From Diphasiastrum complanatum (Eukaryota > Streptophyta > Lycopodiopsida > Lycopodiales > Lycopodiaceae): DNA of 64,000 nt. The stretch spans positions 1 through 64,000 of the forward strand of contig MU832092.1 of NCBI GenBank assembly GCA_029204225.1, written 5' to 3'. The position numbers and the translations under genes are program-made. Below are positions 11,904 to 22,974 of the stretch, one piece after another. Below the pieces are notes generated by a model. It searched no databases and was not told where the DNA came from. It was given only the letters and a program-made list of their open reading frames with translations. How positions within the stretch are numbered: position 1 is the stretch's first letter; every line of letters starts with the position of its first letter.

Positions 11904-13120
11904 TGTTAAAAATGTCACTTCAAACTTGTTATACTTGGTGTATCTTGAGATATGAGATCATGATCATCAAGATTTCGTTGAATATTGGTTTGTTGATGTT
12001 GATTTGCCTCTGCCGAACTGCTCTCCCCATTGTAACATGAACTAGGAATGTTCATTATGCTCCCATAACTGGTATTGTCCTCTAACTGTAACCTAGTGGT
12101 GCCAGCCATTGGTTTAAGAGCCGTAGATGAAGCCTCTTCTGTTTGCATGGATGTCTAGTTGAATGTCATTGTACAAAGAGATGATTGGTATTCAGAATTA
12201 TCTTCCTGGAGGAAGGAGATTCTTGACAACTACAAGCATTGTAATGTGACAACAAAGGTTGCACTAGGAGATAACAGTCAACACAAGGTTGAAGGCACTG
12301 GAAGAATTCTTCTGGAGACTCAAAGTGGTGATAAAGCTTTGGAGGAATCTCACACGTGTGGAGTCTGTTCCCATGTTTAAAAATATGTACATAACTTGTT
12401 TCTATAAAGTTAGATTGATTTAAGATGGATCTACCCATGTGTGAAATTGACCTTTGAGTAGAATCTAGAAATGAGCCAATTTGGTCAAACTTTTGTAAAT
12501 AGAATGCACTTCCATGTGAATGAGTAAATGCTCCCACATGTCAAGATGCCATTCACACATGTGGATAAGATAGTAGATGATAAGATAGAGAGATTCCATT
12601 CGATTCTATTTTATAGAGAATATTCCTATAAATGTGGAAGTCTAGCTTTTTGTTTTCTAGCCAAAGAGAATAGTCAACTTTGGGAAATGAGCATATATGG
12701 CTCCCATTGGTGGATCTGGATGACTAGGCACTCTTCACACATGTGAAGGCTTGCTGGACAATACACAGCTCGTGGATGTACTTGATCTATAAAGGGATCA
12801 ACCACATCAATGAGAAGTTGATGTGACATTGGCAAATTCTAGTTTTCTTGTATTTTCCACATTTGTCTTGAGTTTTGATGAGTGGGATGCTCTTGTATGC
12901 TTGAATACTTTAATCTTTGTTTACAATCCATATAGGTACTGTCCTCCACATGTGTGAGGCTGCTCTACTAAGTTTTTAGTCATTTGATCCATTGCTCTTG
13001 CTTAAATCATAATGTAATGCATCTAGATCAAGATCTAACACTTGGAACTTGATAGATCATTGAATTAAGCAATCAATAATTCTTAATGATTGTTTTGTAC
13101 AATCATACTTCCATTGTTGA
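11904..13120 (+). repeat. 3' LTR of copia element E, interrupted
   Basis: It begins TGTTAAAAATGTCACTTC after the tract AGAAGTGAGGAGGAG and matches the reverse complement of the LTR at 1405-2242. The match breaks at about 11964 and resumes at about 12343. It fades near 13120, so the 3' end is approximate. It contains CACACGTGTG at 12351 and several CACATGTG relatives. Confidence 0.7.
11964..12342. repeat. Insert of copia coding scraps inside the element E LTR
   Basis: Comparison with the uninterrupted LTR at 1405-2242 shows about 380 extra bases here. The right part, on the plus strand, encodes CNVTTKVALGDNSQHKVEGT, a typical copia protease segment. The left part has an open minus frame of 77 codons (11915-12148) that I do not recognise and cannot prove to be coding. 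The two frames diverge from about 12150. No clear target-site duplication was seen. Confidence 0.55.
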
Positions 13121-15489
13121 TGAGTTGAGTATGATGGTTGTGTCGTTAATCCAAGTTGTTCCTTGAAAATAGCTATTGCTGATAGATCTACTTGCAACAT
13201 TTCTAATATGTATCTTCCTAGAAGAGCGTTTGTTGAGATGGTGTGTAGCCACCAATAGACTCATAATACTTTTGATTGATTATTAATTTGAACGAATCTA
13301 ATGTGAAAAATTGCCTACATTGGCAAATCTAGCCATGTAGAATATTGTACATTTTGTCAATATTGTTTGTTGGTTACTTGAATGGCCAAAGTGCCACTTG
13401 TACATACACACCTAAAGTAGGTTACCACGAGTCAAGAGGAGTGGTTGTGTCTATTTGGTAGTGATTCCTACTTTGTAGGATCTAGACCATGATTTATGAT
13501 GAGATTTGTACCTACCATGCACCTACCAAGCATGACTCTTGGATCTAGGCTAGGCTTTTCACATTAGGGCAAGAAAGTGGAGTCTACTTCCTTATTACAT
13601 GCTGGATTTTCACCTAACTTTGCAAAGGAAGTGTGTTTTACTATGTATTTCCATTCTCCATAGTGAGAAGATAGAAACTTTTTGGAGCCTCAAGGAAAAA
13701 CTCGAGTTTCCTCTCATTGTATGGTGATTACTCTATTTTTCCAATGAAACCCAGCTTTGGCACTTTGTAAACACTGTCTACAGGCCGTACTACAGCCTTA
13801 TTTCCACACGTGTGGAGTTGGATTAGACTATTTGATCAATGCTTTGATTGTCTCTACTTGTTTCCTATCAAGCTGCTAAACTAGATCTTGTTTTCTGATG
13901 ACTAGTTTCTGATAGATTGTTTAACAAGCATACAATCACCTTGTGGATCATTCAAAGATCCATTTATGGTCCTTAGTACTGTACTTTTCACATCTAAGCA
14001 CTTTTGAAATCCATAATGGATGTCCATTGCTATTTTCTAAAGCCAAATGGACAAGATTCTTAATTTGAATTTCATTTATATTACCACACCATTTCATTTT
14101 GATAGCTTTTATAGTTTGTCTATTTTTTCTTGAGCCCAAATAGATCTGGTGTTCCTTGCCTTGCGCAAGCTGCAAAAATTCATTACTTTGTGTGAGACCT
14201 GCAGCAATTGTCATTGGAGCTCCTAACTTGAAAGACCAGTGAAATTCTTTAGTTGATGAAGCATCTTTGAGGTTGAACAAACTAATTTTTTGTTTTTAAA
14301 AAAAGTCCATCTACCAATGCTGCAATCAAATTCACAAAAAACTAATAAGCTACTTGAATGCTTGATTCCAAAAGTTCAATGAGGCAAATGGATTGACTTC
14401 ACAATGTTAGAAGGAGGCAATGTTGCAAGTTTGATTTGAGTAAAAGGCACATTAAGCAAAAATCAAATTCCTTCAAGAGGTAACCATGAAATTGAATTGA
14501 ATTAAGTAAATTTGTTTTTTCCACAACAATGCAATGTCAGTTTGATTACATTTAATTTTGAATTGATGCTGAAAGCTAATGCCATTAACATTGGCTATGC
14601 AATGTTTTGCCTCATTGGATGTCCTAATCTCAAAAATCATATGTGCGTTGAATTAATGACAGTCGATTTTGGTGCGCATGATTCCTCGACAATACTTTGA
14701 AGCATAGATAAAGAAAATGCTTTTTTGTGTCTAAGCTTTTTGAAAAAACAACTAAACATTTGATCAATTCAATCGTAAGTGTGACCCACAAATCCTATTT
14801 TTACTTTTTAAAATTTGTTTTTTTGTCCTCCAACATTGACAAGTAGCTAGCACAATTTGATGTTTATTTCTCCTAGTAGAGTTCAAAGCTGTAAATAAAG
14901 AATTTTTGGACAAATTATTTTATGGACAATGGTGATTGTCAAATTTGGACCATTTCAAATATTGGGATAATTGAAAAATACTTTGGACTCTAAAGTGTCG
15001 TTAAACACTAACCAAATGGACTTGAATAAAATCTACATCATTTAAATTTTTTGACATCTTGATAAAATGAGAACGAATCGATGTTCTTTAATTCATGTCA
15101 TCAATAACAAGGCTAGATTATTTTTGAGGACACTCCAACAATTTTTTTGATGTTTGAAAAGTCTTTTTTTTTCAATTGTCTATTGATTAAACGTCATGTC
15201 AACAGTGAGTTAACATTTGAAAAAATATTTAAGAGCTCTTGACTATGCATAACTCACCTAATTTGCTTTGAACACAATTTCTTGCTGTTCATGCAACTTG
15301 ACTAAGCTATCACAGATTCAATTGTTTTTAGCATAACGAACAGTCTTGAATTTTTTAAATGTAAATTTTTTTACATTTGATTTATTTGAAATTTTTTTAT
15401 TTTGATTTGAAAGCTTATTAGAATTTATTTCTTCTATTTAAGATAGTTAAAAATATGTATACTTAGTTAAAATATTAGTTTTTAGAGAT
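13121..15489. other. Unassigned DNA, weak ORFs only
   Basis: The longest frame is 110 codons on the minus strand (13948-14280), containing GAPMTIAAGLTQSNEFLQL. It matches no family I recognise and has no flanking gene structure. A CACACGTGTG palindrome at 13805 hints at LTR debris. From 14.3 to 15.5 kb the DNA is AT-rich and without evidence of genes. Confidence 0.4.
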
Positions 15490-15860
15490 CTTTTGCTATG
15501 GCATTGTTGAGTATAACAAAACTTTTCTTTGCTATGCTCAACATAGCAAAGAAATGTTTGGATATGCTCAACATAGCAAATCTCCATGACCTCACGAAGT
15601 TTTGTTATGCTGAGCATAGTAGAACTGGATGAACTTGTGAGATTTTGCTATGTTGAGCATAATAAAACTCCGTGACTATGTGCATAGCAAAACTGTGTGA
15701 CATCATGGGGTTTGGCTATGCTCAACATAGCCAAACTTTTTTTTTTTTTTTTTGCTATGTTGAGTACAGCAAAATTCGCAACATCACGCAATTTTTCTAT
15801 GTCGAGTATAGCAAAGCCCCATGAGTTCGGGAAGTTTGCTATGCTGAGCATAACAAAAGA
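15490..15860. repeat. Cluster of about nine degenerate hairpin palindromes
   Basis: Units of TTTGCTATG, then a 5-base CTCAA or TTGAG loop, then CATAGCAAA, recur with variations at about 15496, 15526, 15567, 15603, 15645, 15710, 15754, 15797 and 15835. The copy at 15526-15556 has perfect 13-bp arms and the one at 15710-15736 has perfect 11-bp arms. The short frame on the minus strand here is only the translated repeat. Confidence 0.85.
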
Positions 15861-17332
15861 TATTTTTTTCTAACAAATATAGCCTTGTAATTTACAATTC
15901 TATTTATAAATTTTTCTCATTTAAACAAGAAATATTATGAGTTATAAAGGTTTTGTGAGATTGAACTTATGCTTGTGTTTCTAAATATTGATGAACTATT
16001 TTTTGTAGTTTTATGTCAAGTAATTTTGTAAGTGCAAAAATGTCGAAGATTACGTTTCAGTATTATGGAAAAAATGATGAAGTAAAGACAAAAGACAAAA
16101 GAAAATATATGAATTACTTCACGAAGGAAATAGGCAAGAGCCGTTTGTGAAGTTAAAATGCAGATGTCATATCCAGGACATAGTCACTCCATTTGTTGTT
16201 TGAAATGACCTAGACGAATGTGATTCTATCAAAAATTTTGATTTTACTATTTCTTTTTGTTTTGGGAAGTATTTATAGTCTAAAAGAGCTTTCTAGAGAA
16301 TATTCCCACATTCCTAGCTTCCATAGCATATCAAGAATTGAATTTGTTGGTTTAATAGTTAGGGATCACAACATTGACTAGGATTATGGGATGAACGATC
16401 ATCAAGAGAATAAGGTTTTTTAACATAGAATATATGAGATGCTCAAAATCTGGAAAAATAAAGTAGCTAGTCCTAAAAGAGAAACTAGCTTGTCTTTTGA
16501 TTTAAAAAATCCAACATAGAGCCTTAACAAACATGATAAGTACTTTCAACTTGCTTATGAGGTGGTCTATTGAATTATATGTTTAGCATGATTATCTTAC
16601 ATCCAAAATGCTTTGTTGTCAAATTTTTCATTATTTTTTGAAATTCTATTCAGTAGATTTGTCTTTATTTATATATATATATATATATCATGCTAAACAT
16701 AGAATTCAATTGACCACCTCATAAGCAAGTTGAAAGTAGTTATCATATTTGTAGGTTTGGACACTTGTAGATAATTTTTTTGAAAAATGAAAGAATTTTG
16801 AAATAAAATGTTAGCTTGTTCAAGGTGGAATAAATTCAAATAAAAAATGCCCATTTTTACAAATATGGGCATATTTGAGTGGAAAAAATATGCAAGGAGT
16901 TTAACCATACAATTCAATTTTTTTTACATTCTAATAATAAGGTGTTAGATCATTTTAGTGGTATTAGTGTTACCAGTGCATGTGCTATTAAAAAAGGTAG
17001 ACATGAAATAGAAATAGATAATAAACTTGTAGAATTTCTATGTATGCGGATGAAATCTATCTCACTTTTACCAAATCATGAATTAGAAAAAGTAGGACAG
17101 TTTGCTCATAATGAAAACTTTGTCATTCCTTAGTCAAAGGAGCCACAACTTGTTGCTTTTGGAAAAGTTGGTGATACCGAGGACTGTATAGAAGTCTTAG
17201 TTCAAGACAATAATATCATTGTAGAGATTTCAACTAGTTTAGTCTAGCTTAGTCATATTTTAAGAAATTGTCAATTGAAGCCAAAACTCATTTTAGACTT
17301 AGAGATAAACGTTTTGAAGTTATATTAGTTTA
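15861..17332. other. Unassigned AT-rich DNA
   Basis: An 84-codon plus frame (16879-17133) with several in-frame continuations past stops shows no recognisable domain. An inverted repeat occupies 16532-16746 (listed separately). I see nothing else that can be supported. Confidence 0.4.
16532..16746. repeat. Inverted repeat with about 60-bp arms around an (AT)n loop
   Basis: The arm at 16532-16592 and the reverse complement of 16687-16746 share TTTCAACTTGCTTATGAGGT and TATGTTTAGCATGAT with only a few mismatches. The roughly 95-base spacer ends in (AT)10 at 16668-16688. The transcript or single strand could fold into a long hairpin. No gene is linked to it. Confidence 0.8.
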
Positions 17333-17860
17333 AAATACATTCAATAAACACTTTTTGAAAGTGTGGGAAAGTTAGTAGTCGAGTTTGAGAGAGATTCAAA
17401 TTTGAACTTTGGGTACATTGAATCTAGACCCAAAAATAGTAGGTTTTACATTTTGGAGAGAAAGCTAAGTGGCCAAATAGGGTTTGGACCTGTTATAAAA
17501 GGGTGTAACTCGTGGAGAGACACATTTTCTCTCTTCTCTCTCTCATTTCATCATTATACATGGTTCTCTTTGAGTTCTACTACTCATTGGTGCACTCTCA
17601 TAATGTTATCTTGCATTTCTATGTGTAGAATAAACATTTATTGCTATTTTTGGTTCCACACGTGTGAAATACAGTAGGGTACTATAATTTTATGGACAAA
17701 AACCATATTTCATGTCTTGGTCAGTATCTCTTAGAGTTTGCATCACATTCTGTATGTAGATGCTGATTTTTCTACATTGGCAGGATTGTTGGTTTGCTCC
17801 TTTTTGTAACGAATGATCAGGGACATGGATTGGACTTGGAATGATCTGAAATCCTTCACA
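17333..17860 (+). repeat. 5' LTR of copia element F
   Basis: It ends TTCACA directly before a perfect PBS. TATA-like TTATAAAAGG is at 17493-17502 and CACACGTGTG at 17657. The left edge is set by where similarity to 104-623 and to the reverse complement of 37870-38105 begins, so it is approximate. Confidence 0.7.
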
Positions 17861-17872
17861 TGGTATCAGAGC
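17861..17872 (+). other. Primer-binding site, initiator tRNA-Met (element F)
   Basis: The sequence is TGGTATCAGAGC, a perfect plant copia PBS, adjoining the LTR end CA. It fixes the orientation and the start of the internal region. Confidence 0.85.
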
Positions 17873-17992
17873 TCTTGTGTTTCAGTTTATGAAAGGATCA
17901 GCCATCTTTAGCAAGGATTTGGAGGAGTTACCAATGCTAGAGCATGCTAGATTGATTTCTACTCAAAAATCATCATTTTTGCATGTGTAGAA

Positions 17993-18665
17993 TTGATCTT
18001 TTGTATGTTGAAGGTACTATTTATTTTTTTCATTAAGACGGAGTCTTATGAAGGAAAGAGCAATGGAAAATTGGTTCTTCGGAAGATCCAAGGCATGGAT
18101 CTCACATCTCTTCATCAACTCAAAGGATTCTATGATTGTGAATTGATCAATCATGATCAAGATGGCAAAAGGTTGGTTGGTTGGAGAAGACTACATGGAG
18201 CAAATCGAGAGGCAATTTTTTCAAGGCAAGGGAGATCTCATTGGTGAGCTTATTGAGGTTTGTTATGGACTCAAGAAGGCTGGATTTATTAGGTTTGATA
18301 CGCATCTTCACCTACTCTACTTCATGTTGGATGGAAAGTTTGGAATCTAGCTTTTGATTTATGATGGTGACAATGGTGACATTGTTTTCACTAACCTTTG
18401 TGGAAATTCGAGATCAAGCATTGATGAGATCTTGTTGGATCTAGATCATATGTTTGAGAGGGAGTATTTCCAGAGGTTCAGGTATGAAGATATTCATATC
18501 TTTGATATCTTTGATGAACAAGAGAAAGGTAAGCAAGTGGAAGCGACTCACTTTGTTTTACTCACATGTTTTGGAGAATCTTTTTGTGTAGATGATGCTA
18601 TGCAAGTGGATATTGGTTCTCGTGGTTTTCATGCTGGAAAAGCAAGTAATGAATCTGGAAAATAA
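17993..18665 (+). pseudogene. Degenerate copia gag/RT remnant (element F)
   Basis: Three overlapping plus frames follow the PBS. The first (17993-18247) has SYEGKSNGKLVLRKIQGMDL, weakly like the start of copia Gag. The next has EDYMEQIERQFFQGKGDL and CYGLKKA (about 18183-18280), which resemble the EDIYMEQP...LYGLKQA block of copia RT but lack its conserved residues. The third (18354-18665) has NSRSSIDEILLDLDHMFERE, like the stretch after the RT YVDD motif, although YVDD itself is not present. I infer a badly decayed or internally deleted element. The family call is supported mainly by the PBS. Confidence 0.45.
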
Positions 18666-18839
18666 AGTTTTTTCAATGACTTTGATGGTCAAGGGGAAGA
18701 TCAAGAGGTTGGTCTCAAAGGACTTCAAGAACACAAGGAAAGGTGGCAATTTGGAGCTAGTCAAGAGCATCAAAGGAAGGTCATTTGGCAAATATGTTAT
18801 GGATCTATTTTTGCAGGAATCTTTAAACTCAAGTAAGGT

Positions 18840-19280
18840 CAAAAGAGCAGCAAGGAGGTGTTGTTCAAGTTTACTTTACTTGTTCTATCTCATGTGTGAG
18901 CTATTTCATGTGAATGTGTGCAAATTGTCAAGATATGGACAAACTAGCTACATTGCCTTGCAATATCTTATTGGATTGGCTGGTTTTGCTGATGGAAATG
19001 AAGCTATTGGAGGTTCATTATGTCACTCATTCATGGCCAAGTCATCAAGTGTTGATGATATCTTGTGGCAAGATGGAGATGGAGGCTCATTTATGGAGTT
19101 TTATGGTGGAGACATATCAAGAAAGGACAAAGTTGGAGGAGACAAGCAAGCAAATGGTCATCATTCACATTTATGGTTTGGTTGCTGTAATTTTCCAGAG
19201 AGTTCAAAGTTTGAAGCATGGAGGAATCATTTCATTTATATTCAAATTATTCTTAAATGAGGTAATGCGAGTCATTAAAT
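18840..19280 (+). other. Non-pol internal segment shared with element I
   Basis: The frame within 18592-19260 contains SRYGQTSYIALQYL, FADGNEAIGGSLCHSFM and ILWQDGDGGSFMEFYGGDI. A close counterpart lies on the minus strand at about 23150-23587 in element I. It matches no gag, protease, integrase, RT or RNase H motif. It could be 3' non-coding sequence or cargo. Whether it is translated is unknown. Confidence 0.55.
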
Positions 19281-20385
19281 AAATTGGAAGCTTACTGATG
19301 TGATATAGCTACGTATTATTGTAATTGTTCACTTGTTTTACATGGTTAATTCACTGATGTGCTCGATTGTTATCATGGGCAAAGTATGATAGTAATTTTT
19401 AGTATAAAATTTGAAATCACAAATATTCAGATCTTGAATTTTCTAGCAAACAATATAATTGCAAGATCTTTAAAAAAAAATTAAATTTAAAAACATTATC
19501 AAATTTTTAAAAATAATGGTAATTTTTATTTTTATTTTAATGATTATAATTATAAAAAAGATTCAGTTTACAATTTCTTTTGTTCTTTTAAACTTCAACA
19601 TATAAAAAGATATAACCTTGTTCTTTTTTATAATCATGTTTATTTTAAAAAAGAAAAATTTCAAACTTTGAGACACTTAATTGGAGAATACTTAAGGAGT
19701 GCATGCATCATTCTTGTTTAACATTGACTTTCTTACTAGCTACATTGACCAACATCATTTCATAGCCTTGCAAAAAAGAGCACTCAACACAAGCACTCAA
19801 AAGTTGTCATTGTTTTGCACCAAAACATGAGAATAGCTTTACCACATTGAGACAAAGCTAACAACAACAACAACAAACCTGTCTAGGAAGGGAAGAAAAA
19901 TAAGGTTAGCACGTCATGAACCCAATGAAGCGCTTTGTAGATTACAATAGACTCCTGTGACAGGGTCGACATTTTATGGGCTTAAAATTCAAAGTATGCT
20001 GACTCAATACACGTAAGAGTAGCTGTATGCTTTCGTGAGCATCTCCGATTCCCTTCAGGTAGCTTGATCTCAATAAGTTTCTGGTGTTTGTTGATCTAGT
20101 TCATGCAACGCCATGTCTCGGTGAAACCGATGCAACTACTGCAAGTTGAATTAGTCGCTGCGCAACCTCCAGGTGGTTTGCTTATCCCACCAAGGCTTTA
20201 GCCTTTGGCTTGCTTTCGGGCAGTTTTTTGTTTTTAAAATTTTCCGGATTTGCACATGGGTTCTTGTCAATTTACAGCTACAGTCCTTGGTTTACACACC
20301 TTCACAAATTTTGAGCTTGATTGTGAGTGCAGGACCCAGTTCCCAGTTGCACCTTGATTGGGAGTGCTGCTGCAGTGGCAGAAAC
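19281..20385. other. Intergenic DNA upstream of the candidate gene
   Basis: The part from 19.3 to 19.9 kb is AT-rich without features. From about 19.9 kb base composition becomes more balanced, and an open plus frame (20173-20430) runs into the candidate gene's first exon. Possible untranslated or upstream exons lie here, but no promoter element could be assigned. Confidence 0.35.
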
Positions 20386-20800
20386 ATGACTAACGTTTCT
20401 GTGAACGAGAATGTAGGGGATTACAAGTAAAGAAGCTCATTCATCTCTCGCAAAAAAGAAGGCTTGTGTCTAATTTTGAGAAGGATCATTCTACTAATCT
20501 GCTGACCGTATCTGACAGGAGCTTTGTCATCAGCTTAGGATCATGTGTTTGTTTGGTGGGTGCAGCTTCTTCGGCTTAAATGCCCCCGTGGCTGCTGACA
20601 ACTGCGACAAGAGTGTCAACGGTGGTGTCTGCAACTGTCAGAAGAAGTCTCGCATGGAGACAGTGAGCGGGGAGAATTGCGAGAAGTGTGCCAGCGTTGG
20701 CGTATGCGAAAGTGGCAAGAAGTCTACGACTCTGGCTGTGGCAGAAGACAACTGCGACAAGTGTGCAAATGGAGGCTCCTACAACAGCGACAAAAACTAG
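20386..20800 (+). CDS. Putative small cysteine-containing repeat protein, two-exon model
   Basis: Model: ATG at 20386, exon to 20426, GT-AG intron 20427-20565 (ends GGTGGGTGCAG), exon 20566-20800, about 91 residues. Splicing joins GDY to NFFGLNAPV in frame. The second exon holds three 18-residue motifs, DNCDKSVNGGVCNCQKKS, ENCEKCASVGVCESGKKS and DNCDKCANGGSYNSDKN, starting exactly 75 bp apart (20597, 20672, 20747). The protein is polar, has nine cysteines and shows no signal peptide or membrane segment. The spaced Cys and Lys residues recall metal-binding or metallothionein-like proteins, but I cannot assign a known family. An unspliced start at 20543 (MCLFGGCSFFG) is an alternative, and exons further upstream are possible. 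Base composition differs from the surrounding retroelements, which supports a cellular gene. Confidence 0.45.
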
Positions 20801-22230
20801 GCCAAAAAATCACTGCATCGCAATCAACTCTCTCTCTCTAAGTATAGTTTAGTTTTGAAGTGTGTACTACTGCTTAGATAGGGCGCAGAGAGATCTGCAC
20901 GATGTAGAATTGCCAAGTTATATTGACTCTGTTCGTTGTTGGCAGGTTTAGCGATCTAAGGCAGCTAGAATTTTGCTTATGAAATTTGGTGGCTATATTT
21001 CTAGCTCCTATATCGACCTGATGAGGAAAAGCGTTTCAAAGTGTACATGTGTTGATTGTGGAGAATTATGAACTGAAATGTATAAATTGTTCATTATATA
21101 AACAAGAAGCATTTTTAGTTCCACCGACTTGATATATTTAGTGTCCTGCTCAATAGTGCTTGATGCTTGTTAGAGTTAACTTACAGTTTGTAATTTTTGA
21201 AAGTTGATAGTTTACCCGGCCCACCGTGTGTAAGAGGGATTGAAGGCCAAAGAGAAATATACACAGCCAGATGAGAGAGGTTTTTTTTTTCAATTCTACA
21301 CCTTGTTTGTCTGCCGATGCACTTGAACATTTTGATTAAAGGTATCGTTACTCAAGTTTTGCTATTGATAAATTATTGGGAGTCACATGCCCAACACTTT
21401 TATTTTTTTTCCTTTACTGATCAAGCATCTATAACATCTTAACTGAGGAATCTGCTCCAACTCGATTAACCACCTCAAAAAGAGCTCCAACTCGATTAAC
21501 CACCTCAACCGCCACATCCAACTCAAACTAACCTCTACCTGTGACATAATCTGCCATCTACTTTAGATACAATCGCAAATTGAACTTCACAAAACGTGCA
21601 ATACTGCAAACAATATACATCTAGTGAATTTTAAGTCGATCCGTATCCATATGAGACACGACAAACAATAAGTAGTCTGGTAAAATCAGGAAACTACGAA
21701 CAATCAGATTCTTAAGCGTCGTTATGACCCAATCTCTGTGTAGACTCCATGGAAGAGGCAGAGCTAGAGTTACTCCAAACAGAAGAGCTTTCCTGTCTAA
21801 AAGATAAATTGCTTGTCTCCAAAATATTAGAAATTTACATCAAAAGACTATTTTATTATCTCAATAAACTTATCTTACTTAAGCTATATAAGGATCTACT
21901 TACTTTACTACACACACATTTAATAAACTTGAGAAATTGAATCTTTATAAGATCTATCTACTTTACTTACTACACACAAATATCTTAGATATCTTGCATA
22001 TGAAAATGACAAACAAATTTTTTTATTCATTGAAAAAAAGGTGTCATTTTTCTAAAAGTCAACTTCTTGTAAAAGAATTATGAAATCTATTTTCGGAGAA
22101 AGATGCCGGTTCCATTCCTATACTTTGTCGGCTTTCATAAGCACTGGCCCTAGTCATACCCCTGTATGTGCTGATTCAATACTTGATTTAATACTCGAAG
22201 AGGGCTCACTTTGGCCCAAACAATATTCAT
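20801..22230. other. 3' flank of the candidate gene and intergenic DNA
   Basis: The first 300 bp, with a CTCTCTCTCTC run at about 20830 and AT-rich stretches near 21080-21110, could be a 3' UTR. No clear AATAAA was seen. The remainder holds a 63-codon chance frame at 21749 and a short duplicated AGCTCCAACTCGATTAACCA motif near 21450-21510. Confidence 0.4.
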
Positions 22231-22689
22231 ACTAGTACTTGGGCAACATGCAACTTATGGATTTATGCAGGTTTAAAGATTTTATAATGGTGGCATATTT
22301 TTTTTGATAACCAACATTTAATAAAAGATTACTAAAGTACAAATGTATGTGTACATGTATGTGCTTATAAGGCATGTCCAATATTGTGGCTACTAACAAG
22401 GAAAGCTTGGAAGTATAAAAGATTTCTAAAAATTTCAACACACATCCCAATGCGCATTGTATCACACCGCTTTGTTTCCAATTTGCACACATAAAATGAT
22501 GACAAAAGCACTTTCTCTTCACCACAACCCATCAATGTGTGGCAGATGCTGGTGTAAGCACCGTCTTTGCATTTTGCCAGATGCTCAAGAGTGTAATGAA
22601 GGGCTTGAAAAGAAACGATATTGAATATTTTTTTGCCAACCATTCGTGTTTTACTCGTAATTCTACCTTATAGAGCCAGGAGTTTTATT
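22231..22689 (-). other. Probable 3' end of copia element I, unassigned
   Basis: Minus-strand frames (22232-22525, 22365-22643) carry HYTLEHLAKCKDGAYTSICH and similar stretches without a known domain. The position just after the RNase H end suggests 3' leader or LTR, but no partner LTR was found to prove it. Confidence 0.35.
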
Positions 22690-22974
22690 TTCACAAGTAG
22701 TCCTCATAGACATCTTACAAGGGGCATAGAATCTAGATTGCTTTTGGAAGTCCATGTCTATATTTGCCATTTGGACGTACAAAAAACAACATTTCTTTCC
22801 AAGTGATGTCCTATGCTTCATGAACAAGTCCTTTCCCAATGCTTTGGTGCAGATATCAGCTACACATTTCCTTGAGGACACATGTTGAAGCTCCACCTCC
22901 TTTGCAATGACTTGCTCCCTCACAAAATGTTGTTGTACTTCAACATGCTTGCTCCTAGCATAGTTTTTTGACAA
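22690..22974 (-). pseudogene. Copia RNase H C-terminus (element I)
   Basis: The minus frame reads YARSKHVEVQQHFVREQV, then ELQHVSSRKCVADICTKALG and KDLFMKHRTSLG. This is the conserved C-terminal part of copia RNase H, ending at the usual place. Just upstream (22975 rightward) the expected RNase H body with its catalytic Asp and Glu residues is replaced by unrelated sequence, so an internal deletion or recombination has joined cargo to the RNase H tail. Confidence 0.8.

Noticed and set aside
10619-12342. Inversion of 10619-12148 to rejoin a Gag piece with the protease piece at 12160
   Set aside because: The Gag piece at 10619 joins better, in frame, to the protease at 5618 across element A; the piece at 12160 belongs to another copia type.
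13948-14280. 110-codon minus frame as a gene
   Set aside because: No recognisable domain, no splice or flanking structure, and no second copy in the window; too weak to list as coding.
15648-15851. 67-codon minus frame with repeated AMLSIAKP-like peptide
   Set aside because: It is the translation of the hairpin cluster; the periodicity comes from the DNA palindromes.
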